Assembly (NCBI GenBank): GCA_936450465.1
Contig: OW388301.1
Span: 22,565,268 to 22,629,267, forward strand
Reading direction: 5' to 3'
DNA: 64,000 nucleotides
Source: Gibbula magus
Taxonomy: Eukaryota; Mollusca; Gastropoda; Trochida; Trochidae
Shown: positions 36,625 through 47,213 of the stretch, in pieces
Numbering within the stretch: the first letter of the stretch is position 1
How the letters are laid out: every line of letters starts with the position of its first letter
Program-made: the position numbers and the translations under genes
Notes under the pieces: model-generated
Told to the model about the DNA's origin: nothing
The model's input: only the letters and a program-made list of their open reading frames with translations
Databases searched by the model: none

Positions 36625-37307
36625 CCCCTGCTCAAAAGAAAGTATACCAAGAAAAAATTTGAATATTTTTTTTAATATCTACATTTTATATATGAAATGA
36701 TTCTGAAACACGTCGCAGGAACACAACACACTGTTTTCATTGACAATAAGCGGAGAATGGCGAGAACTTTCATGCAACACGGGATTTTACCAATGATGAC
36801 GTTGAGTCGGATCCCATGTAATGCACGTGCAAAATCACTGTATAAAACACATGATACTGTACATCAAGACAGTAGCAACAAAAAACACATGAAAGAAATG
36901 CCGAGGTTAACGGCAATACAGAGAGAGAGAGCCATTGAATGGCAGCGACTGACACCCAACGTCATCCGGCGTTTGACGTCATCGATGCGGCGGCGAGCTC
37001 AGGCATGCATTGATGCCCATGGTGGACATACTCGGTATTGAAGACGTGTTGAAGGACTATTCCTTTACTTACGAACTCATTTTCAGCATATACAGCTTGA
37101 CAGTCATATTGAGAATTGTGAATTTTTGACCCCATGTGTCTTTGTACCTCTGTTGGGCATTCAGTTTTTGTTTTATTGACATGAACGTTTCCATTAGTTA
37201 TGTTAAAATACCACTCTACTGATATATAAAAAAGTTTATTCTATATCTTCATCTGTTTTTCTTCCATGCTTCTTCAAATCCTTGGTATACTTTCTTTTGA
37301 GCAGGGG
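36625..37307 (+). mobile_element. Tc1/mariner deletion derivative
   Basis: Perfect inverted ends CCCCTGCTCAAAAGAAAGTA (left) and its complement (right) bound 683 bp. Inside is a short ORF that joins the two extremities of a mariner-type transposase. No full-length transposase remains, so mobility would need help in trans. Confidence 0.85.
36898..37041 (+). pseudogene. Mariner transposase with N- and C-terminal ends fused
   Basis: A 47-codon ORF starts MPRLTAIQRERAIEWQR, resembling the first residues of Tc1/mariner transposases, and ends SSMRRRAQACIDAHGGHTRY with a stop, resembling the extreme C-terminus. The DNA-binding and DDE catalytic parts between are absent, so this is an internal deletion rather than a functional enzyme. 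The frame is kept across the junction. Codons upstream of this Met are open to 36697 but lie in the element's leader. Confidence 0.75.
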
Positions 37308-37637
37308 TTTATGTTGTGTTGTTATGTAAATATGCATAAGTTGGATATGCACATTATGTCAACTTGTGTGTACGAATCTGTTTTTGTTCTCTCTATCAAT
37401 ACCAAAGATTATTCCTAAAGCGAGAAGTGTCTCTCATCAAATGACAGACTGGGACAACATATTTCACATCTTTGTTCTTTGCGTTCCCAACTATAGCGCG
37501 CAGTAGAAAAGCAGACTTAAATTTATTCTATGGAATTTTAACAATTACTGTACCTTCACCCCAATGATTTTATATCTTTAAGCTTCAGTGAATTCGGTTT
37601 GTTAGGATTTGCTGAATTAGGAACTGGACTGTGTTAA

Positions 37638-37992
37638 AGGGGCAGTAGCACGTTTTTTGCAAATTTTAGTTTTCCAAATTTCCCATTTATAATGATAGTT
37701 TATGTCATTTATATTTACTTTAGAGGATAAAACATCTTATTACACGAACCAATTATTCGTAGTGGTAATAACCGTGTTGCGTATAAAGCTAAAAATGCGT
37801 GGCGGCCATTTTATTGTGAACACAATTTATTATTTCGAATGACATAAACGATTCCCAAGGCTTTACGGAACCATGTACACTCATTTTTAACTTTATTTTC
37901 CAAAGAGAGAAGGGTCTTTTACTATTGGTGACATTATTTTTCAAATAAATTTCATCGACTTATTTCAGCGAAAAAACGTGCTACTGCCCCTT
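37638..37992. mobile_element. TTAA MITE (GGGGCAGTAGCACG family)
   Basis: TTAA at 37634-37637 and 37993-37996; ends AGGGGCAGTAGCACG and CGTGCTACTGCCCCT(T). Full-length, same orientation as 18418. Confidence 0.85.
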
Positions 37993-38321
37993 TTAAGACT
38001 ATAATTTATGCAGCAGTTGGACAGGACTAGTTCAGATGGTGCGATGTCTTCGTCGTCGCTATTTCAACAAGGCTAAGAAACCTGAGAGAACCAAAACGGG
38101 AACGACAGCAATTAGTCACCGTAACATTCACCATTTGTCGTATGGTTAATGTTACGGTGAATACCATTTGTTCGTTCATGTGATATACGATATTGTACTA
38201 CAATATCGTTCAGAATCATTGTGACGTATTCATGTTCTTATCTATCTACACGTGGTGACACGTGCTGACACGTGGCCATGTGTGTAGTTCCGTCCGTTAT
38301 CAGTGTAGTTCAGTAACAACG

Positions 38322-38769
38322 CAGTCTGATTAAAACCGACGGTATTCCGAGAGGAAAAATGTGCAAAATAGTGCATCTACCGGTAAACGAACTCATATCG
38401 TTCGGTGGTTTCCACGCCAAACCGTCTGGTAACAGCCCGTTGACTCCCATGTCCTGACGCAATTCAGTAAACCAATCGTAAGACGTCCAACAAAAGCTTT
38501 CGGTGCGAGAAACTAGGGGTAGATAACTCCAAACATCTATTCTTTGCCTGTTTCGAATGCTTTCAAAACAGCAACCGTTTAAAAACTGTGATGTGGTTGG
38601 TCAGCTATTTGACTGGGCTTTGGCTGTGCTAAACTGGTTCCGAACATTCGCCTTTACGGGGTGTTCTCAGACCTTGTGGAGAGGAATCTACAGAACATGT
38701 TCGTATCCCGGTAGATATATTATTTTGCAAATTTTATTCCTCGGAACAAGGTCGATTTTAATCAGACTG
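38322..38769. mobile_element. MULE-like MITE, copy 3 (inverted)
   Basis: Ends CAGTCTGATTAAAACCGAC and GGTCGATTTTAATCAGACTG; the interior is inverted relative to 2573. Flanks AGTAACAACG (38312-38321) and ATTAACAACG (38770-38779) match at 9 of 10 bases, supporting a 10-bp target duplication. Confidence 0.85.
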
Positions 38770-38779
38770 ATTAACAACG

Positions 38780-40060
38780 GCCTTGACTCGCTGGATGGGT
38801 GGTTGACACTCTTCTTTGGATATTTTGAGAGTTTCAAGGGTTGATTACCTGCCCAACACTGAAACACCATTTGAGATGTGGTGTTAATCTGCATTACTGA
38901 CTTTAGTCAAAATATGCCCCTGTTCACTCAGCAGTACAAATGGGTTCCTTGTAATGGTTGTGAATGAGGTGACCTTCTAACGACAAATATGCCTGCTTGG
39001 GTTAGACCAGAATAATAAAATACTCCTATAGCGCCTTGATCAAGTAGGACAAACGACCTAATAAATTACACCACTTTGAAAATTTTGTTATCATAGGTCC
39101 CGATAAATCTCCACTAGAGATATCGAGGATGGACACCTTTTGTGAATATCATTTGGTATTTTTGTGTTTAAAGTAAGTCTTTGGCTTATCTAACGGTGCA
39201 GTCAGCATATTTAGGAATCTCTTTCAACGCGTCAATTGAAAATAATTGTTTAAGCTTCAGGCGATGTTAGATATAGAGATCTGGAAAAGTGTGTACTGCA
39301 GGTGTGGTTTCTTGTTCACGTTCACCTGTATGTTTTGCGCAATGTGTAAGCTTTCACTGCACACATAGTGCATGGAAAATCAATTTGTATATTCTTGACT
39401 TTCCTCAAGGCGTTTTACGTTTAACACATTTAAAGTTCAGACTCCACATCCCAGCCTGAAAAGTGATCATGGCTAGCTTCATAATGTTACATTTCCTTCG
39501 TGGTTTTGTGCAATCATTTGGTGATACTCTATTCCCAAATTCTCTCTTTCTTCTTCCAAAAGGAAAATCAATTGAATTTGCCAATATTTGTTTTGCAAAG
39601 CATTGGTTCATATTTGGTGAACGATATCATAATCTCATAAAACATTACCATTCATTAAATAACATCGTATTTTTATTATTTAAATATCGGAAATGAAACC
39701 GTCAGTAAACTTTTAAAAAAGGCTTTAATTCATATTAATATATTTCGTATTCACTTCAGTCCCTCTATGGATGTTGGAGAATTTGTAATTCCAGTCGTTT
39801 TTTAGAATTATTCTGTGCCTCTTTTCGTATGGTTCATTAACACTTCTAATGACAGCTGTTTAACGGCCGTGATTTACTGCCCAATAGAAAATACAAGGAG
39901 GTAGCTGTTCTCCCTGTGATTGGTGTAAAGCATCTGTAGTACCATCTGCTGCCCTTCATTGCCAAACATCTACAAGACAAACAACTGATTTCAACTGGAT
40001 TCTTAGTCTCACACTCAGGCTCTAAAAAATATCTATTCGTCATATCGCAAGTTTATTAAA
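38780..40060. other. Gene-free stretch, nothing recognised
   Basis: AT-rich unique-looking sequence. Short open frames at 39405-39696 on both strands show no recognisable motif or consistent splice sites. Confidence 0.4.
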
Positions 40061-40065
40061 AGTTG

Positions 40066-40190
40066 AAAAGGAGACTATGATAAATGGGATTTTCTGAAAA
40101 TCCCATTTTTCATAGGCTCCTTTTCATTATTTGAAAAAAAATACTGTTCTCAGAGTCTGAGTGTAGGCTACTAGACTCTCTGAACTTTTT
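40066..40190. repeat. Hairpin repeat AAAAGGAG ... CTCCTTTTC
   Basis: GAAAAGGAGACTATGATAAA pairs with TTTTTCATAGGCTCCTTTTC around TTTTCTGAAAA; it is followed by AGAGTCTGAGTGTAGGCTACT. Related tracts with AGAGTCTAAGTGTTAGACTA lie at about 27770-27850 and, inverted, 30075-30165. Confidence 0.6.
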
Positions 40191-40384
40191 ATTTTATTTA
40201 TACGACATCGTTTATAAAACCATCATATTAATGAACTGTTGATTGTATGTGTTTTACTCGTTAAAATATCAAGAGGCTGCTAACATTCAAGAAGTGATTG
40301 ATGGCTACTTAAAACAGCGACGCTTATGAAGTAGTTGTTATATAAGCTTGTTTGGGCTAAGCTGCGCTATTATTCAGCATATTT

Positions 40385-40505
40385 TATCTTGAAAATGTAA
40401 TCTGCTATCTTGAAACTTCAAGATCCATCTTTGAAACTTCAAGATCCATCCTTGAAACTTCAATTTTTGAAAATAAGTATCTTAGTATCTTGGAAATTCA
40501 ATTTA
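40385..40505. repeat. CTTGAAACTTCAAGAT repeats
   Basis: Four to five imperfect copies of the self-complementary motif CTTGAAACTTCAAG; related to the array at 19010-19215. Confidence 0.65.
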
Positions 40506-41093
40506 TATATAATCTAAAATCTTTACTGTTACAAGATGCAATGTCAATGACAAAGAGTTTTGAACTTTGTACAGTTTCAAGTTCTTAAGTTGTAAATAAA
40601 ATGCATTATGTCAGTAACGAAATAGTTCTAAGAGAGTTGGTCGAGTCTATCCTTCAGAGCAACCCCCAGCAGGCAACTGACTATTTCGGAATCACACAAT
40701 AAAAAAGTGTTAAAGAGGCTCATCAATGTCTATATACCACCTAATAAAACTCGGTGTGTACTCAATAGACAACACAACTCAAGACAACAGCGAAACGCTA
40801 AAGGAGACTTTGCACAGTCTATCTGTCAGGGCGATGGTTGATTCCTCTGGCTACTATGCTAAACGGAAGAGTTATTTTCGTTTACGGGGCTGGGAAAATA
40901 TTCAAATACTTTGCTCTGTTGACTTCTTGTTTTGGTGGCCTATCACGTTACAAACTATACAAGACAACGCTTAATTCATTTCTTTATTTCCTTCTCTTAT
41001 TTCATAGTTCATTAACATATTATTTACTTACTATAGAAAACTGCAGTTTGTTATGAATCCATGCTAATGATTTTAGCATTCATCTATGTGTAA

Positions 41094-41277
<184 letters not shown>

Positions 41278-41879
41278 TCTTGCATGGATCTTATCCCGAT
41301 CTAAAGTACATGTACATGCATAAGTCGGTTCCAAACATAACATTTAAATTTCAATAAACAAATTCATGACACAGTACAGAAAGCTGTTTATATTTATGAA
41401 TGTTGCCATGGCAACCTTCTCATTTCTGGAATTCTGAACAAAAACAAGTTTACTTAACTATCCAATTTCACTCAAAGTTGCCTCTCGAAGGGTACAAAAT
41501 GAACACAAACATGGTACTCAGTTAATGAGCAAACATCGTCTGAAGAGAGTGAGAGCTTGAAATAAGAGTCTTCTTCAGTTTGCCTTTTCGAGCAAATGTC
41601 TTTTTTTTCAGAATTTTTTTCTTAGTCACCGACATTTATCCTATGAAAGACGGAAACCCAATAGTATACTCATTAATAGTCATACAATCTGTAGAATAAG
41701 TAGACATTAAGAAAATAAAATTGGATGCGCCAAAGGTACACCACATAATGTTTATGGACGGTGAAACGCTGTTTATCGTTTAGCTGTTCGTCGAACGATA
41801 TCCAAGCCCAGTTGTTGACTATATTGATTATATCGGCAAATTATGCCTTTACTTTCAGGGTTTTTTTGACAAAGGATGC

Positions 41880-42760
41880 CCAAAGTCTCAGGGGATATTA
41901 ACGAATGACGCCCTTTGTCTCAGGGGGATATTGACGAACATGACGCCCCTTGTCTCAGGGGGATATTGACGAATAACGCCCTTTGTTTCAGGGGGATATT
42001 GACGAATGACGCCCCTTGTCTCAGTGGGATATTGACGAATGACGCCCTTTTTGTCTCAGTGGGATATTGACGAACATGACGCCCCTTGTCTCAGGGGGAT
42101 ATTGACGAATAACGCCCTTTGTTTCAGGGGGATATTGACGAATGACGCCCCTTGTCTCAGTGGGATATTGACGAATGACGCCCTTTGTCTCAGGGGGATA
42201 TTGACGAATGACGCCCCTTGTCTCAGGGGGATATTGACGAATGACGCCCCTTGTCTCAGGGGGATATTGACGAATGACGCCCCTTGTCTCAGGGGGATAT
42301 TGACGAATGACGCCCTTTGTCTCAGGGGGATATTGACGAATGACGCCCCTTGTCTCAGGGGGATATTGACGAATGACGCCCTTTGTCTCAGGGGGATATT
42401 GACGAATGACGCCCCTTGTCTCAGGGGGATATTGACGAATGACGCCCTTTGTCTCAGGGGGATATTGACGAATGACTCCCTTTGTCTCAGGGGGATATTG
42501 ACGAATGATGTCCTTTGTCTCAGGGGGATATTGACGAATGATGCCCTTTGTCTCAGAGGGATATTGACGCAGGATATCCTTTGTCTCAGGGGGATATTGA
42601 TGAATGATGCCCTTTGTCTCACGGGGATATTGATGATGACGCCCTTTGTCTCAGGGGGATATTGACGAATGATGCCCTTTGTCTCAAGGGGATATTGACG
42701 AATGACGCCCGACGTCTAAGGGGATATTGACGAATGATGCCCTTTGTCGCAGGGGGATAT
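41880..42760. repeat. 33-bp minisatellite, block 1
   Basis: About 26 tandem copies of a 33-bp unit (GATATTGACGAATGACGCCC, then CTTGTCTCAGGGG). It starts with diverged copies at 41880 and carries mostly GACGAA/CCCC variants, unlike blocks 2 and 3. Because 33 is divisible by three, three of the six frames are open across many units; these are not evidence of protein. Confidence 0.95.
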
Positions 42761-42763
42761 TGA

Positions 42764-43437
42764 TGATTATTATATGAATGGATAATTTCCGTCTTTCTGA
42801 TTGGTCTACTTGGTCACATGACAGCACTGACGCCAAGCGATGTCAACCTGCGTGACGCGCGAGAGGTTGATATAACAATCCGGACACCTCCGGTGGCTAA
42901 AAATAGCTTTGGGAGATCCCGGTCTTGAACTCCGCACTTCGCGTGTAGTACTGTAAATCAAGCGATAGGCATCGCATCGTCTCTGTGACCGTGCTGAATT
43001 AGAGTTACGTCCCTTTCGTATCAACAATATGGAAGTCGACGGTAAAACGATACAACGTCAAAGAAATAAACTTCAAAGTAAAGATTCGCCACTGTTTCTA
43101 ATGTGGAAATAAACTTTCTGCTGAAAGAAAAAGGATATGCCGAACACCACGAGGGCAACATCCAGTGCTGAGAAGACCATGAAGGCGTACCTAAACGAGA
43201 AACGTCGCCAGAATTTGAAGATATAAGTGGACAAAATACTACCCAAGTTTTATCCAAATATCCAGAATAGCAAGTTAAGACATTGTTCATATAATAAAAC
43301 AATTATAGACTTCAGACTCGGTTGATCCAATGATTTATCGACCTTGGACACGTGATATTCACCTCGGCTTCGCCTCGGTGAATATCACGTGTCCAAGGTC
43401 GATTAATCATTGGATCAACCTCACTTGAAGTCAATAA
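42764..43437. mobile_element. Insertion in the 33-bp array, copy B of hairpin elements
   Basis: The array stops within a unit and resumes at 43438. The insert has inverted core ends TTATTATATGAA (about 42767) and TTCATATAATAA (about 43289), then a near-perfect hairpin to 43437: TTGATCCAATGATTTATCGA ... and complement, loop TCGGCTTCGCCTCGG, outer arms ACAATTATAGACTTCA and TGAAGTCAATAATTGT. The interior includes a degenerate tRNA-like tract (42900-43010, minus) and an exon-like stretch (43186-43060, minus). Confidence 0.65.
43060..43186 (-). other. Exon-like stretch with a membrane segment
   Basis: On the minus strand an acceptor (TTTCTCGTTTAG) at about 43188 opens a frame YAFMVFSALDVALVVFGISF..QQKVYFH ending in a stop near 43066. 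The hydrophobic run looks like a real membrane pass, but no partner exon was found and it lies inside the insertion splitting the array. It could be a captured or relic terminal exon, or chance. Confidence 0.3.
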
Positions 43438-44172
43438 TTGTTTAATGATGCCTTTTGTCTCAGGGGGATATTGATGAATGATGCCCTTTGTCTCAGGGGG
43501 ATATTGATGAATGACGCCCTTTGTCTCACGGGGATATTGATGAATGACGCCCTTTGTCTCAGGGGGATATTGATGAATGATGCCCTTTGTCTCAGGGGGA
43601 TATTGATGAATGGCGCCCTTTGTCTCAGGGGGATATTGACGAATGACGCCCTTTGTCTCACGGGGATATTGATGAATGACGCCCTTTGTCTCAGGGGGAT
43701 ATTGATGAATGATGCCCTTTGTCTCAGGGGGATATTGATGAATGACGCCCTTTGTCTCAGGGGGATATTGATGAATGACGCCCTTTGTCTCACGGGGATA
43801 TTGATGAATGACGCCCTTTGTCTCAGGGGAATATTGATGAATGGCGCCCTTTGTCTCAGGGGGATATTGATGAATGACGCCCTTTGTCTCAGGGGGATAT
43901 TGATGAATGACGCCCTTTGTCTCAGGGGGATATTGATGAATGGCGCCCTTTGTCTCAGGGGGATATTGATGAATGGCGCCCTTTGTCTCAGGGGGATATT
44001 GATGAATGACGCCCTTTGTCTCAGGGGGATATTGATGAATGACGCCCTTTGTCTCAGGGGGATATTGATGAATGACGCCCTTTGTCTCAGGGGGATATTG
44101 ATGAATGACGCCCTTTGTCTCAGGGGGATATTGATGAATGACGCCCTTTGTCTCAGGGGGATATTGATGAAT
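43438..44172. repeat. 33-bp minisatellite, block 2
   Basis: About 22 copies, mostly GATGAATGACGCCC/TTTGTCTCAGGGGGATATT. Variants carrying CACGGG in place of CAGGGG recur every four units at first (units 3, 7, 11), suggesting higher-order amplification. Confidence 0.95.
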
Positions 44173-44583
44173 ATTACCCATACGGGTGAGAAGACACAGG
44201 TGATTATTTTTGTGATATTTACACATGTGCTTTCAAGTGATTCTCAACGTTGATTGGTCGGTTACCCGGAGAAAGAATGACTATGACGTCATAAAACAAT
44301 GGTCTGACGCGACGATTTATCTTATGACGTCACAATGTTACTGTGGCGACGGGTCCTTCGCAGCGGCCGCCCAACATGAAAAGGTAATAACCAAGCGTAA
44401 TTTGGTCAATTTAATTGCATAATTGGTAATATATAGAATAACCAACTCGGTACGAGTGATTACGGGAAATATCCACTCGTCTAAATAATGTTCAGAGCCA
44501 CTCGCTAAAGCTCGTGGCTGAACATTATTTAAACTCATGGATATTTCCCGTAATCACTCGTACCTCGTTGGTTATTCTCTAAA
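44173..44583. mobile_element. Insertion in the 33-bp array, copy C of hairpin elements
   Basis: Core ends ATATTACCCA (44170) and TTGGTAATAT (about 44423) are followed by a hairpin: AGAATAACCAACTCGGTACG ... with complement to 44578 and loop CCACTCGCTAAAGCTCGTGG. The core holds ATGACGTCAT (44283) and ATGACGTCA (44325). Flanking array sequence resumes in the same unit position. Confidence 0.65.
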
Positions 44584-45600
44584 TGGCGCCCTTTGTCTCA
44601 CGGGGATATTGATGAATGACGCCCTTTGTCTCAGGGGGATATTGATGAATGGCGCCCTTTGTCTCAGGGGGATATTGATGAATGGCGCCCTTTGTCTCAG
44701 GGGGATATTGATGAATGGCGCCCTTTGTCTCAGGGGGATATTGATGAATGGCGCCCTTTGTCTCAGGGGGATATTGATGAATGACGCCCTTTGTCTCAGG
44801 GGGATATTGATGAATGACGCCCTTTGTCTCAGGGGGATATTGATGAATGACGCCCTTTGTCTCACGGGGATATTGATGAATGACGCCCTTTGTCTCAGGG
44901 GGATATTGATGAATGGCGCCCTTTGTCTCAGGGGGATATTGATGAAGGACGCCCTTTGTCTCAGGGGGATATTGATGAATGGCGCCCTTTGTCTCAGGGG
45001 GATATTGATGAATGGCGCCCTTTGTCTCAGGGGGATATTGATGAATGACGCCCTTTGTCTCAGGGGGATATTGATGAATGACGCCCTTTGTCTCAGGGGG
45101 ATATTGATGAATGACGCCCTTTGTCTCAGGGGGATATTGATGAATGACGCCCTTTGTCTCACGGGGATATTGATGAATGACGCCCTTTGTCTCAGGGGGA
45201 TATTGATGAATGGCGCCCTTTGTCTCAGGGGGATATTGATGAATGACGCCCTTTGTCTCAGGGGGATATTGATGAATGGCGCCCTTTGTCTCAGGGGGAT
45301 ATTGATGAATGGCGCCCTTTGTCTCAGGGGGATATTGATGAATGACGCCCTTTGTCTCACGGGGATATTGATGAATGGGGCCCTTTGTCTCAGGGGGATA
45401 TTGATGAATGACGCCCTTTGTCTCAGGGGGATATTGATGAATGACGCCCTTTGTCTCAGGGGGATATTTACGAATGATGCCTCTAGAATGTCCTTTGTCT
45501 CGGGGGAACACTGACGAAGAATTCTTTTAGTTTCAGGGGAATATTGATGTAGGACTCTCTTAATCTCAAGAGGTTAAGGGTCAATGATTCCCTTAGTCTT
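44584..45600. repeat. 33-bp minisatellite, block 3
   Basis: About 27 good copies to 45475, then decaying ones. A run of variants (CAC unit, then GAC, GGC, GAC, GGC, GGC types) appears twice in the same order, again pointing to multi-unit duplication. Confidence 0.95.
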
Positions 45601-46750
45601 GGATGCCCTTATTGTCAGAGGTTGTGAATATTTTCGATTGAAAACACACAAGCTGACATTCCATTGTTATAATGTCGAACTTTGGAGTTTAAAATAAATA
45701 TCGTCTCACTTCAAAAGGTTTATATCATTATGTATTTTAATAGAAGAATAATTCTATATATTTCATTGAGAAATCACGAACGTTATAAACGTTACGCACA
45801 TTATTTACACATGCTCCTACGCTATGATAAATAGTTTTAAAAAGCATTATAATTTGCAAGATAATAGACGGTTCTCAAGTGTCAATTATTGACATATTTA
45901 GCAACAAAGGAAACATAATCAATCCTTCGCGTATTAACAAACTACACATAAATTTTGACTTATAATTTCGTCAGTTATTTATTCTTAAAATAGTTAGCTA
46001 TGCCTTCACATGCTTCGGTTATGTCGCTTGCACGTGCAAAGCATGAGAGTTCTGCAATACATTCCATTCCAGTCAGCTGATGCTGGGATGACAGTAAACC
46101 GTAAGTGTAAACAAATGTAGTAATTGAAGGCGACCATTAGGGTAACTCGAAACAGTTTGACTGTCTCTGATAAGGACGTGCACGTGTTTCAGTCGTTGTT
46201 TTACTATCAGCGACTGTGTGTCGGAAGACACTTCCGAGATACATTCTGACCGATGAAAACAGTTTTGAAACGATTATCCATATACTAGTATTTTCAAATA
46301 TCTAAGTTTATGACAGCGACAGAGGAAAGTAGTAAGGTCAGCGTTCGAAGGACTCTGAAAAGGTGTACACACATATGAACGATGTTAAAGAATTCACACA
46401 AAATACAGTGGCGGATTTAAACAGAAAGTATTATAACTGAACACGATGGATAGTTTGAATATGACAGAAAACAGACATTATTTTGCATATATATTATGCA
46501 GTTTAAAATTAGGTCTCCGATTTTTTTCATATTTTGTGAGCTACATCATTTTGTCACACAATGAAAGGAATGGGATGTCATTTAATCGTTGACTAATTTT
46601 TTCCATACACTTTTTACATGTAAAGTACAAGACATACTATGGCGATAGCAACATATTGACTGTTTTGTTTGAGTAAATGAATGCAATTTGGTCAGATTTT
46701 CTTGGGATTTTCTCTGTTAATACTTAAATATATAGAGGATATCTGTCTTT
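45600..46750. other. Gene-free stretch after the minisatellite
   Basis: AT-rich sequence; no repeat ends, exons or RNA genes recognised. Confidence 0.4.
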
Positions 46751-46759
46751 TCTTGACTA

Positions 46760-47131
46760 ATACCATGTTTATCTCATCGAGTGAGGTAGAAAGGTTATAT
46801 TTTCACGAGTGGCGCAGCCAGGAGTGAAAATATATAACTGTTCTACCTCACGAGATGAGATAAACATGGTATTTGTCAAGAATTGACGGATATTATATTT
46901 ATTATATGATATTATCCATGTAGAAAAGGGTCGTTTTCACACCAAGCGGTCGCAAGGAACAACCCGTCACCACAGTAACACTGTGACGTCATAAGCCAAA
47001 TCGCCGCGCGAGACAATTGTTTTATGACGTCAAATTATATCAGTCACCGTTCGCAGTGAAAATATAAGTTATTTTCACTGTAGCTTGATAGACTGATAAA
47101 TCCCGGTATTTCACTGCTCGTCATATAATAA
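46760..47131. mobile_element. Hairpin + TGACGTCA element, copy E
   Basis: Hairpin about 46752-46885: CTTGACTAATACCATGTTTA ... complement, inner arms AGTGAGGTAGAA and TTCTACCTCACGA, loop CACGAGTGGCGCAGCCAGGAGTG. It is followed by a core with ends TTTATTATATGA and TCATATAATAAA containing TGACGTCATAA and TTATGACGTCA (46986-47033). Confidence 0.65.
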
Positions 47132-47213
47132 AACAAACTATTTAGTTAATTTGAATACAAAGATATTTTTGGTAAGTATGCATCAGAACTTATTCCAAAA
47201 GTTATCAAATTTG

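Noticed and set aside
36697..36897. Extended 114-codon version of the mariner micro-ORF
   Set aside because: Codons before the MPRLTAIQ methionine lie in the element's leader and do not resemble transposase.
39405..39696. Overlapping open frames of 77 and 68 codons on opposite strands
   Set aside because: No conserved motif, splice signals or codon pattern.
42039..45514. Long open frames on both strands (up to 325 codons)
   Set aside because: They are produced by the 33-bp repeat being a multiple of three. No start context, splice partner or composition supports a protein.
41880..45600. CRISPR-like direct repeat array
   Set aside because: Units are contiguous with no unique spacers, and the setting is eukaryotic.
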